Origin: Forficula auricularia
Taxonomy: Eukaryota; Arthropoda; Insecta; Dermaptera; Forficulidae
Assembly: GCA_024734495.1 (NCBI GenBank)
Contig: JALMQS010000070.1
Location: forward strand, 13,779,295-13,843,294
Direction of reading: 5' to 3'
Length of the DNA stretch: 64,000 bases
Part shown: positions 47,740 through 59,220 of the stretch, piece by piece
Layout of the letters: the number at the start of each line of letters is the position of its first letter
How positions within the stretch are numbered: the stretch's first letter is position 1
Position numbers and translations under genes: made by a program
The notes under the pieces: generated by a model
What the model saw: only the letters and a program-made list of their open reading frames with translations
The model's database searches: none
Told to the model about the DNA's origin: nothing

Positions 47740-48620
47740 AAAGTGAAAAGTCTAACTTCCCCATTTCTTCATTGAATTTTTATACTCCAGGCAGGGCTTC
47801 GCCCCCTGGGACCCGCCTTCGGCGGGCCTCTTGCTAGCTAAATATGTTTCAGAAATCACATCTTCTACAACTTTGCTTCTGACAAAATTTGCCGTAGAGT
47901 TAATAGTAGGTATAGCGGTTATTTTATAATTACCATTATTGACTCCCCAAAACCCACTTTTGGGGCCAAAATATATCAAAATATTCTATAGCTCAAATTT
48001 TAAGTTAGAAGAAATCTGATCAAAATACAAAATTTCATAAGAATATCTCCAGCCGTTTTTATACTAATTGCGAATGCAATTTCAATTTTTGGAGACCTCC
48101 CATTTTGGTTGGAATTTTTTTGCATTTCTACTCCTCTGGGGGGTCTACAGATTATGTACACAAATTTTGGTTGAGTTTGGTTCATTACTCTAGAGTTTAC
48201 ATTTTTAGACCCTCCCCCATTGCGTGGGTTTTTGGGGAATTTTTTTAAATAAAAGTTTCAGAAATCACATCCTCTACAACTTTGCTTCTGACAAAATTTT
48301 CCGTAGAGTTGTTAAGAGTAAGTATAGGTGTTATTTTATAATTTCCATTATGGATCCCACAAAACCCCCTTTTAGGGTGAAAATATTAAAATATTTTATA
48401 GCTCAGATTTTAAGTTAGACATCTGATCCAAATACAAAATTTCATTAAAATATCTCCAGCCGTTTTTATGCCCACTGGTCACAACATCAGACAGAAAACA
48501 GGCAGACACGATTTTTTTTAATGTGTTTTCTTTGATAACTTTGCTTAAAACGGGTGCATCCAAAATTTGAGGCGATTTGGACCAATGTACAGACAAAACC
48601 TTAATTTTATATACATATAA
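47740..48620 (-). repeat. Family I repeat with internal direct duplication
   Basis: TTTCAGAAATCACATC through ATCTCCAGCCGTTTTTAT occurs at 47845-48063 and 48252-48478. The end TTTGTCTGTACATTGGTCC (minus) is shared with 59530-59550. Confidence 0.65.
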
Positions 48621-48989
48621 AATGTTCAGAACTTCAAAATCTTTATATACATATGAAATATTCAGAACTTCAAAATCTATTTCCTATACACAGTTCAAAT
48701 TATATATTAAGAAACAGATTACCATTTTATCCAAAGATACCTTGCATTCGGGCACTCTGAAGCAAATCCTGTATTTGGACTAAGTCAATGTTATAATAAT
48801 TTATCACAACGATTGGAAAACCCTCTGGATTTCTCATTAAGTATTAACAGAGCTGCAATTTTGCTCAAAAAGCAAAAAATCTATGAGTGAACATTGTATT
48901 GTATTTATTTTGATTAGTTATGTCTATTGATTAAATTATTAAAGTTGTTATAGGGAAGTGGGGACTGTATTTTTTATGCAGATAATTTA

Positions 48990-49275
48990 TATTTTATTGC
49001 CAACGTTTCGTCAACTTTGTTGACTTTTTCAGGGCTCAAATAGTTAACTTCCCTGCATATTTGTCATTTTTATAATATTGTTTTATTTTATACCCATAAT
49101 TTTAATGTATTATTTTGTTTTTATTATTGTTATTGTCTTATTTTATAAGTTATTATAATGTATTATTTTGCTTTTTATTATTAATATAGTTATAATGTTT
49201 TATGTTTGATAAATATTGTACTATATCACTGTATAGTAGGCATTAGCCGTTGAAATAAAATAAATAAAAAAATAA
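48990..49275. repeat. Motif-bearing fragment and LINE tail
   Basis: The minus strand 49007-49047 reads CTGAAAAAGTCAAC-AAA-GTTGACGAAACGTTGG, a perfectly paired variant of the recurring motif. 49239-49275 is a LINE 3' end (GGCATTAGCCGTTG and an AATA tail). Confidence 0.55.
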
Positions 49276-49277
49276 AA

Positions 49278-49975
49278 TAAGCTGATGTGTTCTGATGTGG
49301 CCATCGACTTGGCTTTACCATACAACCTGGCCCCTCACTTATATTTAATATTTAATAAAATTATTTATAATCATGTAGGGGAGGGTGGTTAGTTTTTGCT
49401 TTTTAGACTTCTATGATTATGTATCCAAAATTTGGGTTGAGTTTGGTCAAATGGCCAAGATTTTAATTTTTTGACCATGCACCCCCCTCCCCCCATTTTG
49501 GGCGGTTAGTTTTTGCATTTTTATACTTCTGGGGTCCCACTGATTAAGTATACAAAATTTGGTTGAGTTTGGTCAAATGGCCTAGATTTTTAATTTTTAA
49601 CCCCCCTCCACCCCTTAATTTTGGGTCGATAGGCACCAAAATCTAATCAGCTCTTAATCTCAATGGACCAAAATTACGTGTGAAATTTGGTTTCGATATT
49701 CTAGTTTTTGAGCTAGCTCGTCCACAAAATTTGGTAACTCACACACTAACTAACAGACAGACTAACAGACATTTTGACAAAAAAATTATAATCTCGAAAA
49801 ATATAATTTTTTCGATGTTCACTTTTGTGTAGAGCGAAATGCCATGGTTTCGCTCAATTTTTTTAATCGAAATAGTTTCAGCCGTTTTTGAGATATTTCG
49901 AAAAAAAGAAGGAAAAAAAACACTTTTTTCATGCACGACTACAATACTTGACCATACCCTGTATGGTAAAGTAAA
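49278..49975 (-). mobile_element. Family B element, copy 7
   Basis: Reverse orientation, from GCTGATGTGTTCTGATGTGG to CCATACCCTGTATGGTAAAG. About two minisatellite units. Confidence 0.8.
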
Positions 49976-49984
49976 AATATATAA

Positions 49985-51000
49985 ATATGTTTATTTGCAT
50001 TAGACAGCCTCATTGATTTCTCTCTATTATGAATCAACAACTCTTTACTCTCGGCAAACAAAATATTTTTAATTAAATCATTGTTGCTTCCATAATTTAA
50101 GAACTACGACTTACTTTTTGTTTTCTTTTAACTTAGAAAAAAAACAAAAACAAAAAAAAAACAGAATTAGAAAAAGCTTTCGTTTGATTAATTGAAGATT
50201 TAATTTCGAAGACAGAAGAAAATAAAAAAAAAATCTTATCCCCCATGGAACAAAGAAAAAGTATTTTCACTATCCAAATTATTTTTCGTTTTAATTGGAC
50301 GCAATTGTCCTCTCCTTGGGGAAATCAGAACGACGAAAAGAATATATGTTGATATTACGAATGGATTTTATTTAAGAAATTGAGTCTTATATTCAACTTA
50401 TTTAATTTATTATTTTTTGTATGTATATATAGTATATATGGGCAGATCCATTACTTTTCGACGAAAGTGTGCGGGGGTGGGTCACCGATTTTGATGACAA
50501 TTTTTAATAAAATATATTCGAAAATAAGGAACAAAACGGATTGTTTAAGAATATTGAGCGAAAATTATTTTCCAAAATATTTTCTGAAAAATATCAATTA
50601 TTTACGTTAAATTTACAAAATTGATGATAAAATCACAAAAAATGTCATATTAAATCGAAAATTGATATTTTAAAAAATTCATAGCTCGGAAACCACTTCT
50701 ATTCCAAAATTTCGAAGGATTTCGAGTTGAAAGAAAAAAGTTCTGGCTATCTGAAATTGACGATTTTTCAAAAATCGATCGGCTTTAGATGGTCATAACT
50801 TAGCGAAATAGAAGCAATCAAGTAAAAAATGGGTAGATTTCTTCAGAGTATACCTGAACAAAAAATATCAGCTGCTGATCAACCCTCTACTTCGAAAATT
50901 GTAGATATGACAGGATTTTAAAAATAGGCAAAATATCTCTGAAACAGTGGATTAGTTAGCAACTCGCTGTGAAGCCGGACTTGAGTGTAAACCAATGACC
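49985..51000. other. Intron, nothing firmly recognised
   Basis: 50045-50070 resembles the TTTGCCGAGAGTA tail of family A. The rest is AT-rich. The 76-codon frame at 50380-50610 has no recognised features. Confidence 0.35.
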
Positions 51001-51002
51001 AA

Positions 51003-51535
51003 TTTTTACTTTACCATACAGGGTATGTATGGTCAAGTATTCTAATCGTGCATGAAAAAATTGGTTTTTTTCCTTCTTTTTTTTCGAAATATCTCAAAAA
51101 CGGCTGAAACTATTTTGATTAGAAAAATTGAGCGAAACCATGGCATTTCGCTATACAAAAAAGCTCTAATAAGTGAACATCGAAAAAATTATATTTTTCG
51201 AGATAATAATTGTTTTGTCAAAATGTCTGTTAGTCTGTCCGTCCGTCCGGTTGTCCGTTAGTCTGTGCGTTAACAAATTTTTGTGGACGAGCTAGCTCAA
51301 AAACTAGTGTGAATTTCGAAACCAAATTTCACAAGTAGTTTTGGTCCATTGAGATTAAGAGCTGATTAGATTTTGGTGCATATCGACCCAAAATTAAGGG
51401 GGGTGGAGGGAGTGAAGGGGGGGTTAAAAATTAAAAATATAGGCTCTTGTACCAAACTCAACCAAATTTTGTATACATAATCAGTGGGACCCGAGAAGTC
51501 CAAAAATGCAAAAACTAACCCCCCCCTTTGTCCCC
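51003..51535 (+). mobile_element. Family B element, copy 8 (3' truncated)
   Basis: Starts TTTTTACTTTACCATACAGG with a duplicated GGTATGTATGG. Stops within the first minisatellite unit at a C run (51521). Confidence 0.75.
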
Positions 51536-51616
51536 TGCTTTAGCGACATTCAATCGGGTATTTAAACACATGAGAAATAACAGATAAAATATTTCTAATT
51601 AAAAAGAACTGATGAT

Positions 51617-52756
51617 TAGAGACCCGATTTTTATGCAGTAAAATCTGCCAAAATGTGCCATAAAATATGCGGTTAAAAATGCTGAAATATGCAACTAATA
51701 TGGAGAATAGGTTGAAATATGCAAATATATGCAGTAAAAGATGACAAAATAAATTTTTTTATGAACTAAAAAATTAAAATTGAAGACAAAAAGACTATAT
51801 AATTGAAAGAGTGCTATGAAAGAAAGAAATCTGTGTCAACTATGTACTTTTATTGCGTACAAAATTGAACAAAATTCTCATTAGGTAGATATATATAATA
51901 TATATATAAATATTTTTCATTTTATTGTCACCGGGTACACAGCCCATTTAGACAGCACATCAGTAAAGTTTGAGTAGTGTTAGTGAGGGAGGCGAGATTT
52001 AGCCAGTCGAAATTTTATGGCCAGACTTAAGACTCCACAGACTTCAATAGCATAATACCCAGTAGTCTTGTGATAAATATCTTTTATAAGAGCGGTCAAA
52101 ACAATTCTCATTGATAGGACAATTATTCATTGTTATATTAATTAGAAAAATTTTATTCGAAATTTTATATGCTAACAAAGCTCAAACCCAGGCCTCCTGC
52201 TTGAACATCGTCATAAATCAACATAATAAAAAAATAATGTTTCAAAAAATGTAATCGAAAAAATACGGGGGGGGGGGGTAGTTTTATTTAACAGGCACGA
52301 TTGTATTGTACTCGTTTTATTATTATTTTTTATATATTAACATAGCTTTTCATAATGACGTCCCTACAAATAATAAACTAATAATATAATACAAATATTT
52401 GACCGGCTCTGATTCCTACACTAATTTACACACACTTCCACGCACACGAACACTCAATGGGCAAAATCGGCTATAGTTACCGAAGGCCTTTAAAAAAAAC
52501 TAATGTCCCCCTGGTTTACCATATATCTTCATTTTTTTCATTCTTTCTCCGAAAATTTGCTTTTAAAAAAATCTGTATTTTGACCAAAAAATCCTTAAAA
52601 TATGCAATTTTATGAAATATTACTCAAATATGCAAAAATATGCAGTATAAAATTTAACCTACAGTATCCTAGATGCATGATTCGGATAGACAATTGATCC
52701 CCTGGGTCGTTTGTGGCGGCAAAAAAATATACAAATGCATAGGAATCCGGTCTCTA
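51617..52756. mobile_element. 1140-bp non-autonomous hAT element
   Basis: Inverted ends TAGAGACC.GATT..TATGCA. The 8-bp repeat CTGATGAT is perfect at 51609-51616 and 52757-52764. Subterminal TATGCA words (ATATGCAAATATATGCAG) recur at both ends, a common layout of hAT binding sites. No transposase visible. Inserted in a family A-like motif. Confidence 0.85.
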
Positions 52757-52841
52757 CTGATGATGAAGTTCGAAACTATAGTCATGAATGAATTCAAAAC
52801 ATCAAATCAGTATGTCCTGCATGACAACACTATTTAATCTT

Positions 52842-53430
52842 GTTTTTGACGTGACAACGTCTTATAATTCGATGGAGCCGGCTGCACGCTCGAAAAAACA
52901 TGACTCATCCGGCGTTACCTCGCTCTGAGGCGTTCCATTTAAGGCTTGAAGTGCAAGCGAGAGCGCGGAACGAGCGACAAAGATTGAGGCGGGCTTTTTA
53001 AAAGCTACAGTTACAAAAATTTTAATGATGTTTCCAAATTTTAAATTTTAAATTTAATATTTATGAACAATAATTTAATCACAGTTTATTCTTATAATAA
53101 ATTATTCAAAATTATTACTTTTTTACAACAAATTACAATTAAATTTGCAAAAATAATTAAGTAACTAATTGAACAACAACTTTTATTCAGTTTACTTGCT
53201 GAAAGAAATAATGTCAATACAAAATTTATTATTATAAAATAATAAATCAAAAATTAAATTTTAACAGTCGAGTAGAAAAAGTATGAAAAAAATCGGTTGT
53301 CTGTAAAGTCGGTTTACTGACGATAGTTGAACGTTGACAACGTCATAAGAAAATACCATTCCATCAGTATTTTCTTATGACGTTGTTATCAAGCCGACTT
53401 TACAGACAACCGATTTTTTTTTTGCTTTAA
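52842..53430. mobile_element. Two opposed elements with GACAACGTC ends
   Basis: 52842-53346 runs from GACAACGTCTTATAA to GACAACGTCATAAGAAAATA. 53362-53430 is the start of an opposed copy (GTATTTTCTTATGACGTTGT). AATCGGTTGTCTGTAAAGTC at 53290 is inverted at 53395-53415. A GC-richer part at 52860-52990 holds CGAGCGACAAAGATTGAGGC. Family unknown. Confidence 0.6.
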
Positions 53431-53881
53431 TATAACTCCATTGATGATTTCATTTACCAGTTGAATACAGCATTCGTAGACGGTTTTGCAATTTGTTTTA
53501 ATAATGCTTTCTTGAATTTTCTCACCAGTTTCTAATATATTCTTTTCATTTAGAGTATAAATTTGCCAAATACAATTCAATAACATTTATAACAATTGAG
53601 GATTCAGGATTGTTTCTTTTTATTAAATATTCTGTTTTTTATTGTCTCAGTACAACAAATTTGAATTCGTTTAAATGAAGTGAATTTCAAATTTATTGTC
53701 TCAATCTCAATATATTAAATCGAGAGATTCTTTTCGTCTAATAAATTCTTCCATCGAAAAGAAGGGAAGTTCAACAAAATAAGTAACTAGGAAGATTCTT
53801 TAGGAATTTTTCGAATTTTATTTAATACAGGATTTGCACTCGGATTTCTCATTTATTTCAAGTCAAATTTAACCTATTTAA

Positions 53882-54494
53882 CCCTGGAACACTACCCATT
53901 AAAAAATATTTTATTTTACTACCCTGGGGTACAGGTGCACCTCAATAAAAAAGTCATAGAAAATAAACTTTTAACTTTTATTATATACTAAAAACATATC
54001 TAGTGACAAACTTAGGCTCTAAGTAAATGAATGTTACCAATTTTGAGTCACTTTGAGCACTCAGGGCAAACTTTGGTTTGATGCTCTAAATATATTAACT
54101 TTTTATGTACATGAAATCCGCGATTTGCGATCTTTTTTGCTGGGACAGAATGAACATCTGCCAGACGATGCAGTTTAGGTATTGGAATATTGGGTTCTGG
54201 TTCCAAGTTTACTATTCTCTCAATAACGGCTCAGAGTTTTGTGGATAAAGTAGGTATTTGTATTTTATAAACTTGTCACACTAATACTACCCAGGGGCAC
54301 ACCTGTACCCCAAACAGAGATTTTATATCAAACAAAAACACGTGTCACTACAACGACTGTAGCAAATCAACTGACGCCGTGTGTATTTAAGAGATTAGTA
54401 GGCACCACAATTTTGTGCTGCCGTCTGTAGAAAAATAGCGGAAATTTCGAGCAAGGTTGTGGTACAGCTGTATCTCGGGTAGTATTCCAGGGTG
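53882..54494 (-). mobile_element. piggyBac-like remnant at TTAA
   Basis: TTAA at 53878-53881 and 54495-54498. Inverted ends CCCTGGAA.ACTACCC and subterminal inverted GGGGTACAGGTG. A minus-strand frame (about 54240-54045) reads LHRLADVHSVPAKKIANRGF and later CPECSK, reminiscent of the cysteine-containing C-terminus of piggyBac-like transposases. The DDD core is absent. Confidence 0.7.
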
Positions 54495-54498
54495 TTAA

Positions 54499-55186
54499 AA
54501 GAAATATTTCACCGTTTTCTAAAAAAATTTACTACAGATTATCTTTCAATGAGAAACATGTGATTTTTTCGAAATAAAAAAAAAACGCATTTTTCGAGAC
54601 TCAAAAATTATCAAAGATAGTTGTAGTCTAAATGTATGTCAGAAAGTTTACCATCGCTTCGGAAATCGAGCCCAAGTGCCAACATTGCTATCCAAGCATT
54701 TGGCGACCCTTGACAAGTCTTCTTTCCCTAGTGCTTAAAGATGGATATTCTTAAAAATTTTAAAAATTTTATCCGGATATCACGAGCGAACTGGAGTGTA
54801 CTTTCCTTCCCACCAATTTAATTTTCATCGACTTTTTGTGAACAAAAATTTTGTAAATTTCAAGAGTAGGTGAAATGACAGAAATCAATCAGTAAGCACC
54901 AGTAGAATCAAGTATCATTTCACCAATCATCGTTTCTTTTCATATTGTTTTTTAAACAATTTTTCATACTCGAGTTTTCGAATAGATCAATGAATATATT
55001 TTTTTAATCTGTATAATTTGAGCTGGCAATGAAGCCAGTATTACAGCGAGCCAATTGGAACCTTGAAATCAAGCGTTAATGATTTTTTCTCAAATTTGCG
55101 TAGGTGTACTTATCAGAAAAGATTATAGCGAAAATTGAAAGCTTTCAATTAACTATATTATAAAATTTGAATAATCATTTACTTAC
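54499..55186. other. Intron, nothing recognised
   Basis: AT-rich intron flanking exon 1 on its donor side. No repeat boundary or exon seen. Confidence 0.4.
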
Positions 55187-55433
55187 TTATACAACACACT
55201 GCAAGCAGCCGCGTAGCATCCTCTGGTGGGGTACATTCTGGGAAAAAGGGCTTAAGCACATATATACTGAAGGTTAGGGCAACAATCGCTTGAGAACAGG
55301 GTCTAACGATCATACACTCGATCCACAGACGTATAAACGCCAAAAAAGGTCCAAATGTCTGCATAATATAGGCATAATCAGCACCGGATTTCTTGATCAT
55401 GCATCCCAATTCTGCGTAACAATAGGCGCCCAC
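55187..55433 (-). CDS. SLC7A5/SLC7A8-like: LAT transporter, exon 1 in window (TM2-TM3 to TM4 region)
   Basis: 247 nt, phase 0 in and phase 1 out. A polypyrimidine tract and TTTCAG precede it, and the donor is GTAAGT at 55186-55181. The translation begins [10 protein letters not shown] and contains [26 protein letters not shown] and [17 protein letters not shown], a diagnostic order for SLC7 light chains. The Cys in FPEC, residue 67 of this exon, aligns with the LAT1 cysteine (Cys164) that forms the disulfide with the CD98 heavy chain. The protein is therefore predicted to act as a heteromer at the plasma membrane. An open reading frame continues into the intron as SK-stop, so the donor at A|GTAAGT defines the end. 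The preceding exon, which should carry the GSGIF substrate-binding segment, was not found between 55434 and 64000. Confidence 0.93.
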
Positions 55434-56691
55434 CTGAAAAAGAAAAAAAAGATTTTTTAGATTAATCCAATATTACCTAATCCATGTAAGAAAAAAGAAC
55501 AAGAGATTCACTATTATCATTAGTTATTAGTATTTAAACAGTGAAACCCCGATTTTACTTTAATTTTTTCGAAAATATAATAATTTTACAACAGTCCCAA
55601 ATCCCCCCTATATATTTCTTCTTCACACACGATATATCAAGATTTCATTGTATAATAAACAGTACCTGGCTACCGAGCGATGCTCGGAAACTTTTTGCTT
55701 CCGTTAAAAGCTATATCTTAATCCCCGACCCCCCCCCCCCCCCTCGCCCCTCGCCCCGGACCCCCTCCACTTAACCCTTGCACCCCTTATAAATTTCCTT
55801 AAAACATTAAGATATTTATGTTACTGGAAAAGATTGATATCTCAAACAATTTGACCTGATATTTTTTTCTAAAATAGAAGAAATTAGAAAATCTACTCAA
55901 AAGTTTTCGAAGAATAAAATGCAGATTTTCAATTTTGAATGTGAAAAAATATATCGAGATTTCCGAAAAAATAATCCCAATTTTGGCATATTTTAAGCCA
56001 TTTTTATTAGATTTAAATATTTTAACTGCAAATTTTCTGATTGAATGCATAGCACTGTAATCAGTAATTGAACAGAAAAAAATATTTAATAATGTCTCTT
56101 TATTAAAATTTCATAAAAATTCACTACCCAGAAACAAATATTCCTCCTGGCTTCACAATAATTATTTACTTTTTAGAAATATGAATTTACATAAACCTAC
56201 CTAAAGCTATTTTCGAGAATAAAATTCACTAAAAGCAAAATTATAAGCTCAACAACATAAGGTGACAAAAATAACCAATTTTAGAATAATTAAAAATTAT
56301 TTTTCATCTCATATTTTCATTTTTTAAATATTTATTATTTCAGAAATTAAAAATAATTAATCTAGAAAAATGACTAAAAGTTTCTTTATAGCAGCTAAGG
56401 CAAAGATTTAAATACAAGCCCAGACCTGTTTGAGACTAGTAGAAGTTAATTTCTTAGTTTTTAAGGAATTTGGTGTTGGTACTTGATGAAACATTTAGCC
56501 TCCCAAAATATATATATCGAGATTAAAGTCTCTCCAAAAATAAATTTGTTTTATTTTAATATCTTAATGTGAAACCTACCAAGTATTTTTTATCCAATAA
56601 GTTAATTTCTTAATTTCTATTAGTCTAGGAATGGCCTTTTGACTATTGCACTTGGATTATTTGGAAACTCGTTATTATATATAGAGAGAAC
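55434..56691. other. Intron upstream of exon 1, nothing recognised
   Basis: Apart from the acceptor tract and a C-rich run at 55729-55765, no structure is seen. No N-terminal transporter exon was found. Confidence 0.4.
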
Positions 56692-56851
56692 CGAGGGGTG
56701 AACCGCGATTGGAATTAGGTGTACACGTCTTTGGAATTATGTGGAAATTATTTTGGAATTCATTAGAAAATGCCCCTCAATCTATTGTCTTCTACTTGGA
56801 AATGAAAGTGGAAGTAGGTGTACACTATATTAGGTCGCGGTTCACCCCTCG
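56692..56851 (-). mobile_element. Family C MITE, copy 2 (8-bp duplication)
   Basis: 160 bp, ends CGAGGGGTGAACCGCGA inverted. The perfect duplication GAGAGAAC lies at 56684-56691 and 56852-56859. Reverse orientation of 12647-12805, so the two copies confirm the boundaries. Confidence 0.88.
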
Positions 56852-57566
56852 GAGAGAACATTCAATTAATTCAATAATTTGGAAATATTAAGAAATAATT
56901 AAACTCGATATATAGTATATTTCCAATTGCTAATAAAAGTAGATAAATGATTTAAAAACAAAATTCTGAAAGAAAAGAACTCAAAGATTATAATGCTATG
57001 ATATTTTTGCTTTTTTGTCTTGATGGATTATTCTACATTATTAGCTATATTTTTTGATTAACAAATATCAATGGAATTAGTAAATTTTATATGCGGCCTG
57101 TATAAGCCAAAAGGTTTGGAGACCCTGACTTAAAATAAAATAAATAAATCTCTGGCTCGACAACCCTTCATGGGTCTTGGCCTACTGAATTGGTTGCTGT
57201 CCTAATTGGAAACAGTACCGACTTACCGACCCCTGACTTACCATAGAACATTACCTAAAGAAGGTCGCAATTATAAGTAATTTAGGACCAATATAAATTA
57301 TTAAGACGAGAATGTAAAAACTTGTGATTTATTTCATATTTATTTCTTATTGGTTAATCTAAGAGTTCAGACTCTAATTTTGTATATTATTTATTAGTAA
57401 TTATTATAAATAGATGTATTAAAATTTGTTAAAAAACTAACTTATAAAATTTTTATATTACGTATGAGTTATATTCTCGACACATTTAGTTTGTTACATT
57501 TCCTTTGATTTATTGAACTTTAAAAAAAACATTGCTAGATGACTTTTTTGCATAATGTAGATGTGA

Positions 57567-58079
57567 CACTCACCGGCAAAAAAAGCGGAACACCTAATTT
57601 TTTTTTTTAATTTTTAATGTTTTACTTTTATAATATCAATTTTTTAACAAAGTTAAAACATTTATATCATTTTTAAAGTCATTTTAAATAACTTTAAACA
57701 CTTTTAATCTATATTATTAATAATTTAATTACAAATCTCTAACATTGTTTCAAAATATCAAATTTTCTTAAATTAGATTAATCAATACAATTTTTCCTGA
57801 AAATTAAATTTTGTGATTTCAGTTGAGAAAAATTGTTAAAAGATGATCCGCTCTGTGATTATTTGTGATAATTAAGTGTGACAATTTAAACTTATATTAG
57901 AACCTTTTTGAAAAAATAAACTTTAAGATACATTTTTAAACTTAAATTAAAATTTTTATATTTAAAATTGTCTTAGAAATTATATTAATGAATTTTATTT
58001 GTCCAAAGATAAATATTATAAAATTAAAATATACAAAATAAAAAAAATTAGGTGTTGCGTTTTTTTTTGCCGGTAAGTG
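57567..58079. mobile_element. Tc1/mariner-like MITE (CACTCACCGGC ends)
   Basis: Inverted ends CACT.ACCGGCAAAAAAA and ACACCTAATTTTTTT. 513 bp, AT-rich interior without coding. The right flank is TATA, consistent with TA insertion, though the left flank lacks TA. Confidence 0.65.
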
Positions 58080-58104
58080 TATATATATATATATATATAT
58101 ATAT
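58080..58104. repeat. (AT)n microsatellite
   Basis: About 12 TA units between the MITE and the next palindrome. Confidence 0.9.
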
Positions 58105-58546
58105 TTGTAAATTGTATCTCCCGCTTATATAAATTATATTAAATTATCTGAGGTTGGTAGTATTGCATGGTGTTCTGGACTCAACTATATTCACTCTTAA
58201 TAGACCACATGTTATGATATTAAATGAGTGAGTGTATGGATAAAAGGATTCTTATTCAATTTGTAAGAGTGTGGATTGGGTTAATTGAACGTTAGACGAT
58301 TCTGAAAGTATAGTAGGGTTTTATTTATAAATGCAATAGATAATATACAAGATAAGTTATAAATGATAGTTACCTGAAAGTAAAGTAGAATTGAATAAGA
58401 GTCCTTTTATCCATACACTCACTCATTTAATATCATAACATGTGGTCTATTAAGAGTGAATATAGTTGAGTCCAGAACACCATGCAATACTACCAACCTC
58501 AGATAATTTAATATAATTTATATAAGCGGGAGATACAATTTACATA
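58104..58546. repeat. Palindrome with arms of about 160 bp
   Basis: TGTAAATTGTATCTCCCGCT through TATGGATAAAAGGA is inverted at 58386-58546 with high identity. The spacer is about 120 bp. Foldback element, recent judging by arm identity. Confidence 0.85.
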
Positions 58547-59220
58547 TTTATGTAATTTCATGTACTTTGTTTGGCCTAATGACCTAATGTTCTCAGTAAC
58601 AAGGTTTTATTTTAATAAAGAAAAAAAACATTTATGGATTTTTGATTTTTTTTTTCGATTTAATAAAAAAATTGATTTGATTAATAAAATCGTTATTCTC
58701 CATTAAATTCTTCTCTCAGTAATATTTAGGATGAGAGAGTCTGAGAAAAGAGAATAAAAGCAGGAGAATGAATTCCAAAAAGCAATCTTGATAAAGAGAC
58801 GACGAAACCGGAAGAGGAAAGAGTAAAAGGGGGGGGGGTGCGAAGAAAATAGGAATGTTGGGAAATATCGACCCGATGATGGCAAATTTCAAAAAGAAGG
58901 GGCTTGAAGGGGCATTAAGGGCGAGAACAGGAGTCAACTGCCTGCTGAATGAAAGATGAATTGAATAAAATCGTTGGCAGAAGTGGTCTGGAAAAATCTC
59001 TCTCGCTGACAACCCGCCCTCCAACTACAACATTTCGCACTTAATTCACCCATCACTTCACGAGAAGAAAGAAAATTAATTAGAAAATTGTTCGATAATT
59101 AATTAAATTTGATCTAATTAAAATAGTCTTTTGAAAATAGATCGATCGTTAAAAAACTAATTTTACTTAAGACCGGCTGTAATTTTTTTTATGTTTTTAT
59201 AAGAAATAATTTGTTCTTTA

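Larger units (their letters stand above)
2577..55433 (-). other. SLC7A5/SLC7A8-like: Partial L-type amino-acid transporter gene (SLC7 light chain), gene span in window
   Basis: Seven minus-strand exons (55433-55187, 18012-17887, 8641-8548, 8481-8313, 5408-5305, 3490-3394, 2651-2577) join in frame to 304 codons without a stop. Every intron is GT-AG. The phases run 0, 1, 1, 2, 0, 2, 0, 0 from first acceptor to last donor. The product covers the middle of an APC-superfamily transporter, from the loop after TM2 to about TM9-10. It matches vertebrate LAT1/LAT2 better than y+LAT in blocks such as [26 protein letters not shown] and ALINYVGF. Family knowledge: such proteins exchange large neutral amino acids at the plasma membrane as heterodimers with CD98hc/4F2hc. 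The start (with the GSGIF-type TM1 region) and the C-terminus are outside the window. Introns are about 37.2 kb, 9.2 kb, 66 bp, 2.9 kb, 1.8 kb and 0.74 kb. I cannot assign it to a named arthropod orthologue (minidiscs- or JhI-21-like) without a tree. Confidence 0.93.

Noticed and set aside
58703..59024. Overlapping minus-strand frames rich in Phe, Ser and Pro
   Set aside because: Low-complexity purine/pyrimidine tract without domain or splice support.
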